In this document: in pieces, positions 51,977-62,377 of the stretch | How the letters are laid out: each line of letters begins with the position of its first letter | How positions within the stretch are numbered: the first letter of the stretch is position 1 | Source of the DNA: Ustilago trichophora | Lineage: Eukaryota; Basidiomycota; Ustilaginomycetes; Ustilaginales; Ustilaginaceae | Length of the DNA stretch: 64,000 nt | Assembly: GCA_900323505.1 (NCBI GenBank) | Contig: OOIN01000020.1 | Location: 62,001 to 126,000 of the forward strand | Direction: 5' to 3' | Notes under the pieces: generated by a model | What the model was told of the DNA's origin: nothing | The model's input: the letters and a program-made list of their open reading frames with translations, nothing else | Database searches by the model: none | Translations under genes and position numbers: made by a program

Positions 51977-52316
51977 GGCTTGATATCAGAAGGCTTGTGG
52001 ATATTTGACGCTCCTTGATGCACCTTATCGAAGAGATGAAGACTCTGGATGGTCTTTGGTCGAGTACAAGTTGCAGTGAAATAGGGTCCAAGCACATCAA
52101 CATCTTTTGGCAAACCTCAAAGTCCGACATCCGACATTTCTCGGCCAAGTCACGCGGAAAGAAGCTCAGAGAGCTTTTTGTGCACTTTTCCTGTGTGTGC
52201 GCATCATTTTGGCCAAATCCGAGTCAGAAATATTCTTGTCGACTCACAGAGCACATCTTGTTTCTTCTTGTCCCCTCTCCACATCATTCACCACTATCGC
52301 TTGATCTTCACCAATC
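51977..52316. promoter_or_regulatory. Divergent promoter ORC6 candidate / DPS1
   Basis: This 340-bp interval is the sole upstream sequence of both flanking genes. The part nearest the synthetase is pyrimidine-rich. No specific element is recognised. Confidence 0.65.
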
Positions 52317-54005
52317 ATGGCCGACCAAGCTACCATTCAAAACGAGCAGCAGCAGCCTCCTGCTGCCCCTGCACCCGTCGCTGCCGATGGCGCCGAGGAG
52401 CTCAACCCCGATGGAACCCCTCTCTCGGACAACCAGAAGAAGAAGCGTGCCGCCAAGGCTGAAAAGGAGCGCATCAAGGCTGAAAAGGCTGCCAAGCTCG
52501 CTGCCGAGAAGGCCGCTCGTGAGGCTGCCGACGTCGACTTTGCTTCCCAAAACTACGGCAAGCTGCCCCTCAACATGTCCCAGGAGCGTTCCGGTCGCAC
52601 CTTCACCAAGATCTCCGAGATCAGCCCGGAGCGCGACGGCGAGCAGATCATTCTCTCTGCTCGTGTCCAGACCAGCCGTGCTCCTTCCGCCAAGCTTGTT
52701 TTCCTCACTTTCCGACAGGGTGTTGATTGTGTCCAGGCTACCCTCGCTCAGGCTCCTGAGAAGGTCTCGCGCCAGATGACCAAGTGGGCTGCCGGTCTCG
52801 CTGCCGAGACCATCGTTCTTGTCGAAGGCACCATCGTCAAGACTCCCAAGCCTGTCGAGTCCAACACCGTCACCGTCAAGGAGGCCGAGATCAAGATCTC
52901 CAAGATCCACTCCACCAGCGAAATCGCTTTCGAGCAGCTCCCCTTCGGTGTCGATGATGCTACCCGATCCGAGGTCGAGATCCAGGCTTCCCAGCAGACC
53001 GAGCGTCCTCTTCCACCCATCGCCCTCGACACCCGTCTCGACAACCGTGTGCTCGACCTGCGAACCACCACCAATCAGGCCATCTTCCGCCTCACCCACG
53101 GTGTTTGCAAGCTCTTCCGCGAGTACCTTGACAACCTCGATTTTGTCGAAATCCACACTCCCAAGCTCCAGGGTGCTGCCACCGAGTCCGGTTCGTCCGT
53201 CTTCAAGGTTTCCTACTTCAAGGGTCAGGCTTTCCTTGCACAGAGTCCTCAGCTGGCCAAGCAGATGGCTATCGCTGCCGACTTTGGCCGCGTGTACGAG
53301 ATTGGTCCCGTCTTCCGTGCCGAAGACTCCAACACCCACCGTCACATGACCGAGTTCACCGGTCTCGATCTGGAAATGGCCTTTGAGGAGCACTACCACG
53401 AAGTCGTCGACGTTCTCGACGGTCTCTTCACCTTTATCTTCCGCGAACTCCCCAAGCGCTACCGCAAGGAGATCGACGCCGTCAAGCGCCAGTACCCATG
53501 CGACGAGTTCCTTCTCCCCGAAAAGACTGTCCGTCTGCAGTACAAGGACGCCATCGCCCTCCTCCGCGAGAACGGCAAGGAGCTCGGCGACCTTGAGGAC
53601 CTTTCCACCGAGATGGAGCGCACTCTCGGCGCTCTCGTTCGCGAAAAGTACAAGACCGACTTTTTCATGCTCGACAAGTTCCCCTTGGAAATCCGACCCT
53701 TCTACACCATGCCCGACCCTCAGGACAGCAAGTACTCGAACTCGTACGACTTTTTCATGCGTGGTCAGGAGATCCTTTCCGGTGCACAGCGTGTGCACGA
53801 CGCCACCTTCTTGGAAAAGAGGATGGCAGAATTCGGCATCCCCGTCGAAAGCATGAAGCACTACGTAGAGGCATTCAGGTTAGGATGCCCTCCTCACGCC
53901 GGTGGTGGTATCGGTCTGGAGCGTGTCGTCATGTTCTACTTGGGTCTTGGTAACATTAGAAGGGCTAGCATGTTCCCTCGTGACCCTAAGCGTCTTGACC
54001 CTTAG
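52317..54005 (+). CDS. DPS1: Cytosolic aspartyl-tRNA synthetase
   Basis: This class IIb synthetase charges tRNA-Asp in the cytosol. The 562-aa protein has a Lys/Ala/Glu-rich N-terminal helix (residues ~38-75) of the kind that binds tRNA in eukaryotic AspRS. Next is an OB-fold anticodon domain (~95-215). The catalytic domain has motif 1 around FVEIHTPKL, the flipping-loop region GSSVFKVSYFKGQAFLAQSPQ in parts, motif 2 VFRAEDSNTHRHMTEF near 332 and motif 3 GGGIGLERVVMFYLGL near 529. It ends RASMFPRDPKRLDP, the family C-terminus. ATG 52317 follows a pyrimidine-rich leader. Strongly C-biased codons fit high expression. No mitochondrial presequence is visible, so a cytosolic role is inferred. Confidence 0.97.
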   Translation: MADQATIQNEQQQPPAAPAPVAADGAEELNPDGTPLSDNQKKKRAAKAEKERIKAEKAAKLAAEKAAREAADVDFASQNYGKLPLNMSQERSGRTFTKISEISPERDGEQIILSARVQTSRAPSAKLVFLTFRQGVDCVQATLAQAPEKVSRQMTKWAAGLAAETIVLVEGTIVKTPKPVESNTVTVKEAEIKISKIHSTSEIAFEQLPFGVDDATRSEVEIQASQQTERPLPPIALDTRLDNRVLDLRTTTNQAIFRLTHGVCKLFREYLDNLDFVEIHTPKLQGAATESGSSVFKVSYFKGQAFLAQSPQLAKQMAIAADFGRVYEIGPVFRAEDSNTHRHMTEFTGLDLEMAFEEHYHEVVDVLDGLFTFIFRELPKRYRKEIDAVKRQYPCDEFLLPEKTVRLQYKDAIALLRENGKELGDLEDLSTEMERTLGALVREKYKTDFFMLDKFPLEIRPFYTMPDPQDSKYSNSYDFFMRGQEILSGAQRVHDATFLEKRMAEFGIPVESMKHYVEAFRLGCPPHAGGGIGLERVVMFYLGLGNIRRASMFPRDPKRLDP

Positions 54006-54339
54006 AGGAAGGCAGATGTTGGCTGTTCAGATAGATGGCCATGACTTTTTTTTTTTTTTTTTGGTGACTGCATTTTGTTGCTTTTCAAGAATTGATGCTT
54101 TCATTCGATGTGCGGTGTACTGTACTTTTTGACCGTGTGATACTGCTATTGATGGTGTCCACTTGTAACCGACGGGGATGTGTGTGTTCCTGACCACCTG
54201 TGGATATCGCAAGCATGACTTTCACAACTCAAGTAGGGAGTTCACACCAAGTCGCTAGAGTGTGGTGTGTATTCTGAAGCTTTTAATACAGCCTGGTGGA
54301 GTAGCTTTGGGAAGATGCAAACTAACGGTGACAATCGGC
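54006..54339. other. Convergent gap DPS1 / CPSF6-like gene
   Basis: This 334-bp 3'-to-3' interval has a poly-T of 17 or more at 54045-54062 and the motif GTACTGTAC at 54117-54125. Confidence 0.65.
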
Positions 54340-55678
54340 CTAGTTCTCGTCCATACGATGGCGTTTTCGCTCTCGATCATCTGCACCCATTGCTCCGGGT
54401 GGACCACTGCCGTTGGGACCCATACCCATTGCACCACTCATTGGCATACCACCCATGGGTGGCATGGGTGGCATACCCATCATCCCGCCTCCGAAGAAGT
54501 TGGGGTTGAAATGTCCTCCTGCATTGGCTTGTGGTCCACCTCCCCGGCCGCCTCTATTGCCCCAGCCACCGCCTCGACCTCCTCCGCGGCCATAGGGTCT
54601 TCCACCACCACCACTGTTGGCACCCGTACTTGGACCAGTGGGAGCATTCATCATGCCCATCATCATCGGGTTCATCATTCCCATTCCTCCTCCGGGTCCA
54701 TTGGCACCACCCATTCGGATCGGGGCACCTGCCATCGGCGCCATGTTGCTGTTATGCCCTCCTCTGCCTCCTCCCATTCCACCACCATCCCTTCCGCCTC
54801 TTCCACCACCCATACCACCCATTCCCATTCCACCACCACGCTGACTTCGTTCGTTTTTAGGCACTGGATCCTTGGGCAAAGTCCTAAACGGATTGCCGTT
54901 GGCACTCGTTGTCAGTGTCACATTGGCACGTTTGAATTGGAAATCGTTCTCCTCAAACCAGGTTTTGACTTTTCGGGCGTCTTGTTCGCTATCCGTCTCT
55001 ACATATGCTACGCCCTTGGATTTACCGTTGACCTTGTGCTCTGAGAAGGTGATGTCGTTGAGACTGACAATGACACCGACAGAGGAAGCGATCTGGCGAA
55101 TCTCTTCATCGGTCGCCCACCAGTTGAGGTCGCCAATGTAGAGTGCATTCTGGATCGAAGGGTCCGTGACTTTAGGGCGCCCAGCAAGGGTGCTCATCGT
55201 GCTCCTGACGGGAGGGGCGGTGGAGGAGGAGGGATGCGGTGGAAGCGAGGATGGCGGTTGTTGCGCAGGTAAAGATAAATCGGCATGACGTTGGTAGGAG
55301 GATGTTGAAGGTGCGGCTGGTGGTTGTGAAGTAGTGGTGGTTGGGGCTGGCTTTTCATCGATGGAATCCGCTCTTTGACGCTTGCTAGATCCGCCGACAC
55401 CAGCATTGGCTGAAGTAGAAGCGGCATCGTCGGTGGAAGGCTCAACCTTCATAGACTGCTCATCTTCCTTGCCGAGAACGTCCGAGTACAGATCGTCCTA
55501 CACATTATTCATCATGAGCAGAAGATTTCAACCAGAGTCAGTATACGTGAGCGGCTAATTCGTGCGCTCGGACCGCCGTTGTGCAGCGGGTTGTGCAGCT
55601 GAGCAACAAAGGCTTGGAGCGAGGAGAGGACAGACTCACACTGTACAGATCGAACTTGTCGTCATCCATGTTTGACAT
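54340..55678 (-). CDS. RRM protein resembling cleavage factor Im 68 kDa (CPSF6)
   Basis: This is a predicted 398-aa nuclear RNA-binding protein with exons 55678-55640 and 55497-54340 and a 142-bp intron. The tiny first exon encodes only [13 protein letters not shown] and joins to [14 protein letters not shown]. That acidic Asp/Tyr start recalls the N-terminus of CPSF6/CPSF7, which define poly(A) site choice with CPSF5. The single RRM (residues ~126-205) has RNP2-like [16 protein letters not shown] and RNP1-like [12 protein letters not shown], and the double Trp after DLN is typical of the CFIm68 RRM. The C-terminal half is Gly/Met/Arg-rich ([16 protein letters not shown]) and ends with basic [11 protein letters not shown]. 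Other glycine-rich RRM proteins are possible. Confidence 0.75.
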
Positions 55679-56673
55679 TTTTCGTACGTGGTGCGAGGTA
55701 AAGAACAAAAGGCGTGGGCTGAAAGGCTACACGTATTCTATAAAGCTGCCATTTGAGCATAGATAGGAGAGGCAGAGATGTAAGAATACAGGTCGTAGCG
55801 CGTCGAAAAAAAGGTACAACGAGACAGAGAGAGAGAGAGAGAGAGAATGTGGTTATGCCTAGTAGCGATGGTCAGCAAGAGTGTGCACTATGTGCAGAAT
55901 ACAGAAGCTTGCGTGTTGATACTGGACGTGGTAGACCGAGCAGCTGCAGGTTTTCCAGAAGGCCTGTTTTGCTTCGAGTAAGTCTGCACTTGTGTATCTG
56001 TGCGTGAGTGAGACTACTTACAACAACGACCCGGATGATGGGCGTACAAGAACAAGAACAAGCCTAGCTGAGTTGTGATGGAAGATTAAAGATGAAGCCA
56101 ACTTTGAGCGTGTTTGGTGTTTAGGCTGCATGCAACTGCCAAAAATTGACTGAACAGGGTCTCTCTCTCCCTCCTCTCCCTCTGCGGACAGTGTCTGTGC
56201 GGTTGGGACGCGACAAAGCGTGTAAATCCTCTTGACGCTCGATCACGGATCCGAATGCGCCTTTTCCACGCTCTGCAATTTGTTCAGGAAGCCAATCTTA
56301 CATTACAACCAAAAAGACGGGAATTCGGCGAAAAGCCGAGCGACCGTGCGTCGCGGTGAAATGGCGCGGGAGGAGGATGAGGAGGAGGAGGAGGAGGAGG
56401 AGGAGGAGGAGGAGGAGGAGCATGCCTTTGCTTTGTCTCGACTGACTCGACTTGAAATGCCAACATATTCAGAGGAAGAAGAAGAACTTGATTTCACACG
56501 GTACTGTACTGTGCAGCGCAGTAACACGTTCCGGAACAAGACCGAACCAAGCCCAGCTATCAACCCACGCAAAGGAAAAGCATATATCTTCTCACACCTC
56601 CTTTCATCGTCAACCATCATCATCCATCACCATCAACTTGACTTGACACACACGATCAACAACTTGTTTCAAA
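55679..56673. promoter_or_regulatory. Divergent region CPSF6-like / LYS1
   Basis: This 1-kb head-to-head interval holds GA repeats (55828-55847), a GGA/GAG microsatellite (56367-56420), and GTACTGTACTGTGCAG at 56501-56516. TGACTC at 56443-56448 matches the core of the Gcn4/CPC1 site (TGACTCA, last base differs), plausible upstream of a lysine gene. The leader near LYS1 has CAT/CA-rich sequence. No gene is supported. Confidence 0.6.
56367..56420. repeat. GAG trinucleotide microsatellite
   Basis: A roughly 54-bp run of GGA/GAG units lies upstream of LYS1. Frames crossing it give only poly-Glu or poly-Pro. Confidence 0.85.
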
Positions 56674-57843
56674 ATGTCTACCCGTCAACCCCTCTACCTC
56701 CGCTGCGAGATGAAGCCAGCCGAGCATCGCGCTGCGCTCACCCCTACCACTGCCAAGGCCCTCATCGATGCCGGGTTCGACATCACCGTCGAATCCGACC
56801 CTCAGCGTATCTTTGACGACAAAGAGTACTCGGACGTAGGATGCACCGTTGCCCCTCACAACACCTTCCACAGTCTTCCTCCGCACATCCCCGTCATCGG
56901 TCTCAAAGAGCTCGAGGAACCCGGTCCGGATCTCCCTCACACCCACATCCAGTTCGCCCACTGCTACAAGAAGCAGGCTGGCTGGGTCGACGTTTTGGGT
57001 CGCTTCAAACGTGGAGGAGGTAAGCTGTACGATTTGGAGTTTTTGGAAGACAAGAATGGCAGGAGGGTGGCTGCTTTCGGATGGCATGCTGGATTTGCGG
57101 GTGCTGCTTTGGGTCTGTTGGCACTTGCAGAACAGGTACAGGGTGAACAACGTCGTCTGGGACCACAGAAGGCCTATCCCAACGAACAGGCACTGATCGC
57201 TCATGCAAAGGAGCAGATCGAACACATTAAGAAGAGCCGTGCCGACGGCAAAGTTAAGGCTCTTGTCGTCGGTGCTCTGGGACGTTGTGGACGTGGAGCA
57301 ATCGACTTTTTCGAAAAAGCCGGCGTCGCTTCCGAAGACATTGTCCGTTGGGACATGGCTGAGACATCCGCCAAGCACGGTCCTTACCAAGAGTTGCTCG
57401 ACGTCGACATTTTCGTCAACTGCATCTACCTCACCTCCAAGATCCCTCCTTTCCTCGACGCCCCCACCATTCAAGCTGCCGGCCCCAATCGTCGCCTCGG
57501 TGTCGTCGTCGACGTCTCGTGTGATACTACCAACCCTAACAACCCTTTGCCCATCTATGACATCAACACGACGTTTGACAAGCCCACTGTCGACGTTGAT
57601 ACCGGAAAGGGCAACCCAGCTCTAACTGTCATCTCCATTGATCACTTGCCTACCTTGCTTCCTCGAGAGAGCTCGGAAGGCTTCAGCAACGATCTTCTAC
57701 CAAGCCTGCTGCAGCTGCCCGAGGTGCTCGGAAAGGACACCACCCAGTTGGAGACGCTCGAGGAGGGTAAGGGAGCTGTATGGCAGCGTGCCGAGAAGCT
57801 TTTCCGTCACCACCTCGCTGAGGCCGAGAAGCAGGGTGCCTGA
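56674..57843 (+). CDS. LYS1: Saccharopine dehydrogenase (NAD+, L-lysine-forming)
   Basis: Lys1 catalyses the last step of the fungal alpha-aminoadipate pathway: saccharopine plus NAD+ gives lysine and 2-oxoglutarate. The 389-aa frame starts MSTRQPLYLRCEMKPAEHRAALTP in parts, with the N-terminal alanine-dehydrogenase-like domain, the conserved FAHCYKKQ block containing a catalytic His, and FGWHAGFAGAA. The Rossmann part includes ALVVGALGRCGRGAIDFFEKAG in parts and the aspartate segment VRWDMAET. DVSCDTTNPNNPLPIYD and SIDHLPTLLPRESSEGF are further family signatures. Length fits the family (about 370 aa). The C-terminus QGA is not a PTS1, unlike the yeast enzyme, so a cytosolic location is inferred. 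Confidence 0.96.
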   Translation: MSTRQPLYLRCEMKPAEHRAALTPTTAKALIDAGFDITVESDPQRIFDDKEYSDVGCTVAPHNTFHSLPPHIPVIGLKELEEPGPDLPHTHIQFAHCYKKQAGWVDVLGRFKRGGGKLYDLEFLEDKNGRRVAAFGWHAGFAGAALGLLALAEQVQGEQRRLGPQKAYPNEQALIAHAKEQIEHIKKSRADGKVKALVVGALGRCGRGAIDFFEKAGVASEDIVRWDMAETSAKHGPYQELLDVDIFVNCIYLTSKIPPFLDAPTIQAAGPNRRLGVVVDVSCDTTNPNNPLPIYDINTTFDKPTVDVDTGKGNPALTVISIDHLPTLLPRESSEGFSNDLLPSLLQLPEVLGKDTTQLETLEEGKGAVWQRAEKLFRHHLAEAEKQGA

Positions 57844-58375
57844 ACACATTCACTCGCCCACAGTTGTAACTAGATTGACTCGTTACTGTACCATAATTTT
57901 CCACAGCCGGCTTGCTTTCTTTCTGGCCGACTCGTCAAAATCGAATCACATACGTAAGACGTTCTCAGCCTGTGTGCTTGTGATTCTTGGACACTGATTG
58001 AGGTATCGACGTTGAGAAGTTATTTGTTGACTTTATGCAATGCGTGTTTGAGTGAAAATGGAAAAGAAGGAGGTGTAGAGTACAGTACAGTTGTGAGGAA
58101 GCCAGATTTGGCTAGGAAAGGTGAGAAGAAAGTGTGTGATTCTCTGGAAGAGACAAGGATGGTTGGCTGACTTTTGGGTTTCGACCGACTTGAGCAATAC
58201 ACCATGGTAGAGGACTGGGCAAGTGAATTTGCGAGCTATTTGTTTGCCAGGATCATTCCTTTCTTTGAGCACGAATCGCGGTTGACACCGCAACCGTAGC
58301 TGTCTTCACGAACCAGAAATCCTTCCCTTATTTTAATGACTCGATCTTATCATAATCAGGTGTTGAATTCGTGAT
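57844..58375. other. Convergent gap LYS1 / bL32m
   Basis: This 532-bp 3'-to-3' interval contains TACTGTACC (57884-57892) and GTACAGTACAG (58080-58090), two copies of the recurrent motif. No gene is supported. Confidence 0.6.
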
Positions 58376-58888
58376 CTACTGTTGAGGGTTAAGACTCTTC
58401 TGCACTCCACTTTGGGCCAACTTCTGAGAACCAAGAGAGACTTTTCTAGCGCGGTTCAATTCAGCATAGCAAAATCCACAAAGGTGATGTTGAGCTTTTG
58501 GTTTACCACAACCACTACAGTGAACCAGGTCTACCCTATCCTTCAATCCCTTATTAGCTGCACGCATAGATTTGCGCGAGTGAGAAACTTTTTTCTTGGG
58601 TACCGCTTTCAACAATCCATCCCACCATCCGGCAAGCGTTTCTCCTAAAGTTGGACAAGTCGTAGTGGAAGATTCCGATGCTCCTGCTGCTGCTGCTGCT
58701 GCTGTTGATGGGGACAATGCAAGTGCTGGTGTGATAGACGATGATGTAGAAGAGGATGGTGTGGAGAAAGTCGATGGAGTTGTGAGGATTGCTGGAAGGC
58801 GAAAGCGAAGAGTGGTAGATGATGTGAGTTTGAGAGAAAGCTGAAGATGGAGCTGCGCCGCTGCGGCGCGGGTGTAAGTTGGCAACAT
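58376..58888 (-). CDS. MRPL32: Mitochondrial large-subunit ribosomal protein bL32m
   Basis: This is a predicted 170-aa mitochondrial ribosomal protein. The N-terminus MLPTYTRAAAAQLHLQLSL is a basic, alanine-rich presequence of the kind cleaved on import. In yeast, bL32m is processed by the m-AAA protease. A low-complexity Ser/Thr/Ala linker with a polyalanine run (encoded by GCA repeats) follows. The mature part starts at PKKKVSHSRKSMRAANKGL, the universal bL32 start. The zinc motif CSGCGKPKAQHHLCGFC (C-x2-C...C-x2-C) is near residues 128-144, followed by YAELNRAR. The frame is open upstream to a TTG; the first ATG is 58888. Confidence 0.92.
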   Translation of the reverse strand: MLPTYTRAAAAQLHLQLSLKLTSSTTLRFRLPAILTTPSTFSTPSSSTSSSITPALALSPSTAAAAAAGASESSTTTCPTLGETLAGWWDGLLKAVPKKKVSHSRKSMRAANKGLKDRVDLVHCSGCGKPKAQHHLCGFCYAELNRARKVSLGSQKLAQSGVQKSLNPQQ

Positions 58889-59341
58889 GATGGGAAATCT
58901 GTTATGCCGTCTGTATGTGCGATGTCCTTTGTAGGGCAAAGAATCCGGAAGATGATACGAGAGAAGATAATGTACCGTAAAGGGGCGAATCGAAGATGGT
59001 GTTGAATGGTGCGTGTGTGTGTGTAATCACGATGAGAAGAAAGTCGTGTGGAACTCGAAAAATTACAAGACACAGTGGTGACCTTTCTTTCCGATTCAGA
59101 TTTTTTTTTCGTGCGATAAAACTCTGAATCCTCTCACCCACTTCGGTACAGTACCCTCTCCCAGCTGCCACACCCCACTACTCGGCTCCATCACACATCG
59201 CCGTGTAGCATACGCTCAACATGGGATTGATGACTGCAATGATGTACTCTATGCTATGGTTGTTGAACGGTGTGTACAATTGCGATTGCATTTTTGTGGG
59301 TCGATGCTGCTGTTGCTAGAAGAGGAGACTGATGGTGCACA
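58889..59341. other. Intergenic region between PTM1-like gene and bL32m
   Basis: This 0.45-kb interval contains the bL32m promoter and the 3' flank of the PTM1-like gene. It has GGTACAGTACC at 59145-59155, a poly-T at 59101-59109 and a short GT run near 59012. Confidence 0.55.
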
Positions 59342-61436
59342 TCAATCGTTCTTTACATCCCTCTTCTTGCCGCTAGGCACCAGCGTCTCTTCCGAATTGT
59401 TTGCACTTCCAGACCTCATCAGTCCCTGCCTTTCCCCTCTCCCACTCGTCTTTCCAGCTGCGACATTATCCTTACTCTGATCCCCGTCCTCTTCCTCATC
59501 CCCAATCTCAAACACCACCTCGTCCCTGACCGCACCTCTTGAACCCCCACCCGCATTTGCATTACCCCCCTGGCTCGTCTTCTTGGCCTCTACATCATCC
59601 TCATCGTCACTATCGGGTCCATCCGGCCCCCTCATGGCAAACGTATCCACCTCGTACCCCTCTGCGGTCGGATCATCTTCGGTAGCCAGTTCGTCCGACA
59701 TGGCAAGGCGCATATTGTTTCCTGTAGGTCTCCAGACAAACGCGATGGCGGCGAAGACGGAGAAATAGAGCAAAGCAAGCCAACCATCCAGAAGGAACCA
59801 GCGGTATTGCCACGTGTTGGGCGCAAATCCTGACCCGCCAGATTGCGAAAAGGCGATCGAGGAGATGATAAAGAATGCAAACTGTCCAGAGTCCGACGTT
59901 TGACACCATGATTTCAGTCAGAGAAAGTCGAGTCAGTACACTGTTGAGGAAGAGAGCCGAGAAACGAAGTGAAAGATAGTGTGCTGGTGACTTACGATAA
60001 CAACCACAGCAGCAATCAAGATGCGGTGGAGCTTGACAAACATGCCACGTTTGAACGTCTGCTTGCGTTGGGTGAGATACTCAATGCTGCGGTTGAGCGA
60101 GTTCATGATCCAGGTTAGGAAGGCGGTCAGTGTCATGGCAAGGGGGAAGATAAAGGCAAAGATCCATGCTCCCCCTTGATCCAGCTGGATGAGGACGATG
60201 CCGACACTGTACAGCACACCAAACACAAAGTGTGCCGCAGTGAGCCACCGCACCCTCGTCATAACCGGACCGATCGATGGTCGGATAACGCCATATCCCA
60301 TCGCCACGATGAGCAGCAAGAAGAACGACACCGAGTTCCTGCCCGCATCCAGGATACTCGTCAGCACCAGCAAGAACCGGGCCACGGCGGTTACTCCAGT
60401 CTTGCCATTAACTTCAGAGATCCTGAAAAAGTCGATCAAATGATTGTTGAGGTACCAGTAGTACGCCCACTGGGCAGCCATTTCGACGACAAGGAAGGCG
60501 ATGGTCCCCGAGATAAAGTACTGGACGGTCAGCAGTTCATCTCGGTGCTTGAGGCAGAGCGAAAGCCAATAGCCTCCCAGGGCGAGGTAGGCGATGGTCA
60601 TGGCAAAGTAAAAGTTGAGTTTGGGGTATTCGGCCGCGGGAAGGTTGCCCGAGAACTTGTTGAAGAATTCGACACGACCAGTGAATGCGGCGTGTACAGA
60701 GAGGTCGCCTGTGCCGCTGGGGCTGTCTTCGAGCGAGACGAGAGGCACTTCGGCTAGACAAGGCGATCCAGGATGGAAAGAGGGACAAAGGGTCAGTATC
60801 GCGCTGTCAGAGGAAGAACGTTCGGGTGGGGATCGGGGGGCAGCTCACTCGCACCGAAGCAGTAATATCCGGTTTTGGTCACATTGTACCTCTGTCGCCA
60901 TAACATTATTCAAAAGGATCGAATGGCAGTCAGCATCTCCTCTATGATCCTCTCTCTTGTCCTCTCGATGAACATTTGTCACTCACCAGCGTCTTCTCGT
61001 CCTCCGAACCCTTTGCGCTGAAATCAAGCCTCTGCAGCTGTGTGGTAGTCGCCTTGCCCTCAGTCTCGTCCACGATAAAATTTCCCAACTGCTCGTTGGT
61101 ACACAGCTTCTCCTCGACCGCCTTGGGTGTGCAAATGTAGCTCTTGAGCTGGAATCCAAACGCATCTTTGTCACCAGAGAACTTGCCGAGCTTGTCAAAG
61201 TCGGCGAACTCGTAAAACATGGTGGCAACGGTACCGGTAGAGCCTTGGTGGAAAAAGGCGGAGATGTGGCTATCGCCACCTGCGATCATACCGGAACATG
61301 TTTGGCGCAGTTCGTCCTTCTCCGAGATGGTAACGGTGAAGGAGGAGACGGTCGAGGCGAGGCAGAGGAGGAGGGCGAGGATGAATGTGGGGATGGTGCT
61401 TCTTGACGCCGTGCGGTGGGGGCTATCGAGGAACAT
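59342..61436 (-). CDS. PTM1/GPR107-type seven-transmembrane protein
   Basis: This is a predicted 596-aa Golgi or endosomal membrane protein of the Ptm1/lung seven-transmembrane (GOST) family, implicated in trafficking between Golgi and plasma membrane. I read four exons: 61436-60987, 60891-60849, 60753-59996 and 59881-59342, with introns of 95, 95 and 114 bp. Start MFLDSPHRTASRSTIPTFI leads into a signal peptide (to about residue 38). A lumenal domain with paired Cys residues follows, including RYNVTKTGYYCFGATEVPL across two exon joins. Seven helices lie at about residues 220-480, with EMAAQWAYYWYLNNH and RWFLLDGWLALLYFSVFA. The long cytoplasmic tail is acidic with GPDGPDSDDEDD. The frame is open upstream to a GTG; the first ATG is 61436. 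Confidence 0.88.
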
Positions 61437-62377
61437 TTCGGCGGTGGTAGCGGCAGCCGGTGATCGAGTTAAGGCCACGCAGAATTGTTACCCAGAGCGC
61501 AGGATGTTGCTGGTCGCTGATGGCGAATGTGGAGCTGCTTTGGTGCAAATCGGTGATCAATCCTAGTAGCTCCTAGCAGAGTCGGAGCTTGACGGCCGAC
61601 GAAAACGATTGTGAGACGCTATTAATGCGAGTCGCTAGCTGCTAATCATGCGCAGAGAGAGCTCGTCGTAGAGATTAGCTGCCTTGCGGTGGTAACGTGG
61701 TAACCGATTGCTAGTGTCGATCGACGCGCTTCGAGATACTGTAATTGCTTTTGACAAGCACACTTGCTCGGTGGTCGAATGCGCAAGCAAGATCAAGGAT
61801 GGCGACTGCTCTCAGCTGCTCTTGAGGTTGAAAATCGAGATGTTGGGATGAAGGTAGCGGGACGATGACAAGCAACAAAGCATGTTTGCCAAGCATTGTA
61901 CTCTTGAAGACGCGAAAAATGAGAAGGCGGTCCATGCGTGCGTGGAACATTTGTGTAACATTTTCATCACAGCTTTTTGCGGAATGCTGACCGGATGCCC
62001 ACACACACAAACAGACTACAGCGCCATAGCTTGGCTTGCTAGCCAGGGTCCAGTTTTGGGCGTTCTTCTCAATTCAAGCTGCAGCCTAGACAGAGGCTTG
62101 CTCAAGCGAGCTTGAGCTTGCGATTAATTCCTCCTATCTTTCAACACCGCCATCTCTTTCTTCCCCACACTCTCACCCCAAGCTTTTGTCTGCTTGGCGG
62201 CCACGTCAGATTTCATCAAAGACCGCCTCGCTCAACGCTTTGCTCGGAGGTCACCCCTTGAGCGCTTGCTGGATCTACATACATATAGAGCATCGGCCAC
62301 ACGCACCCTTCTCCAGCGTTTCATTCCCAAAGACTCGGAACCATCTCCGCCTCCGAGCAAGACCCAGAACCGCCAAC
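61437..62377. promoter_or_regulatory. Divergent region PTM1-like / ICMT-like genes
   Basis: This 0.94-kb head-to-head interval must hold both promoters. The last 200 bp before 62378 are C/T-rich, a likely leader. No distinct motif is recognised. Confidence 0.55.

Noticed and set aside
52308..53861. 517-codon minus-strand frame opposite the Asp-tRNA synthetase
   Set aside because: Antisense shadow; Leu/Gly/Asp-rich product typical of reading C-biased codons backwards.
56232..56816. 194-codon frame with poly-Glu overlapping the LYS1 start
   Set aside because: It is produced by the GAG microsatellite and runs out of frame into LYS1.
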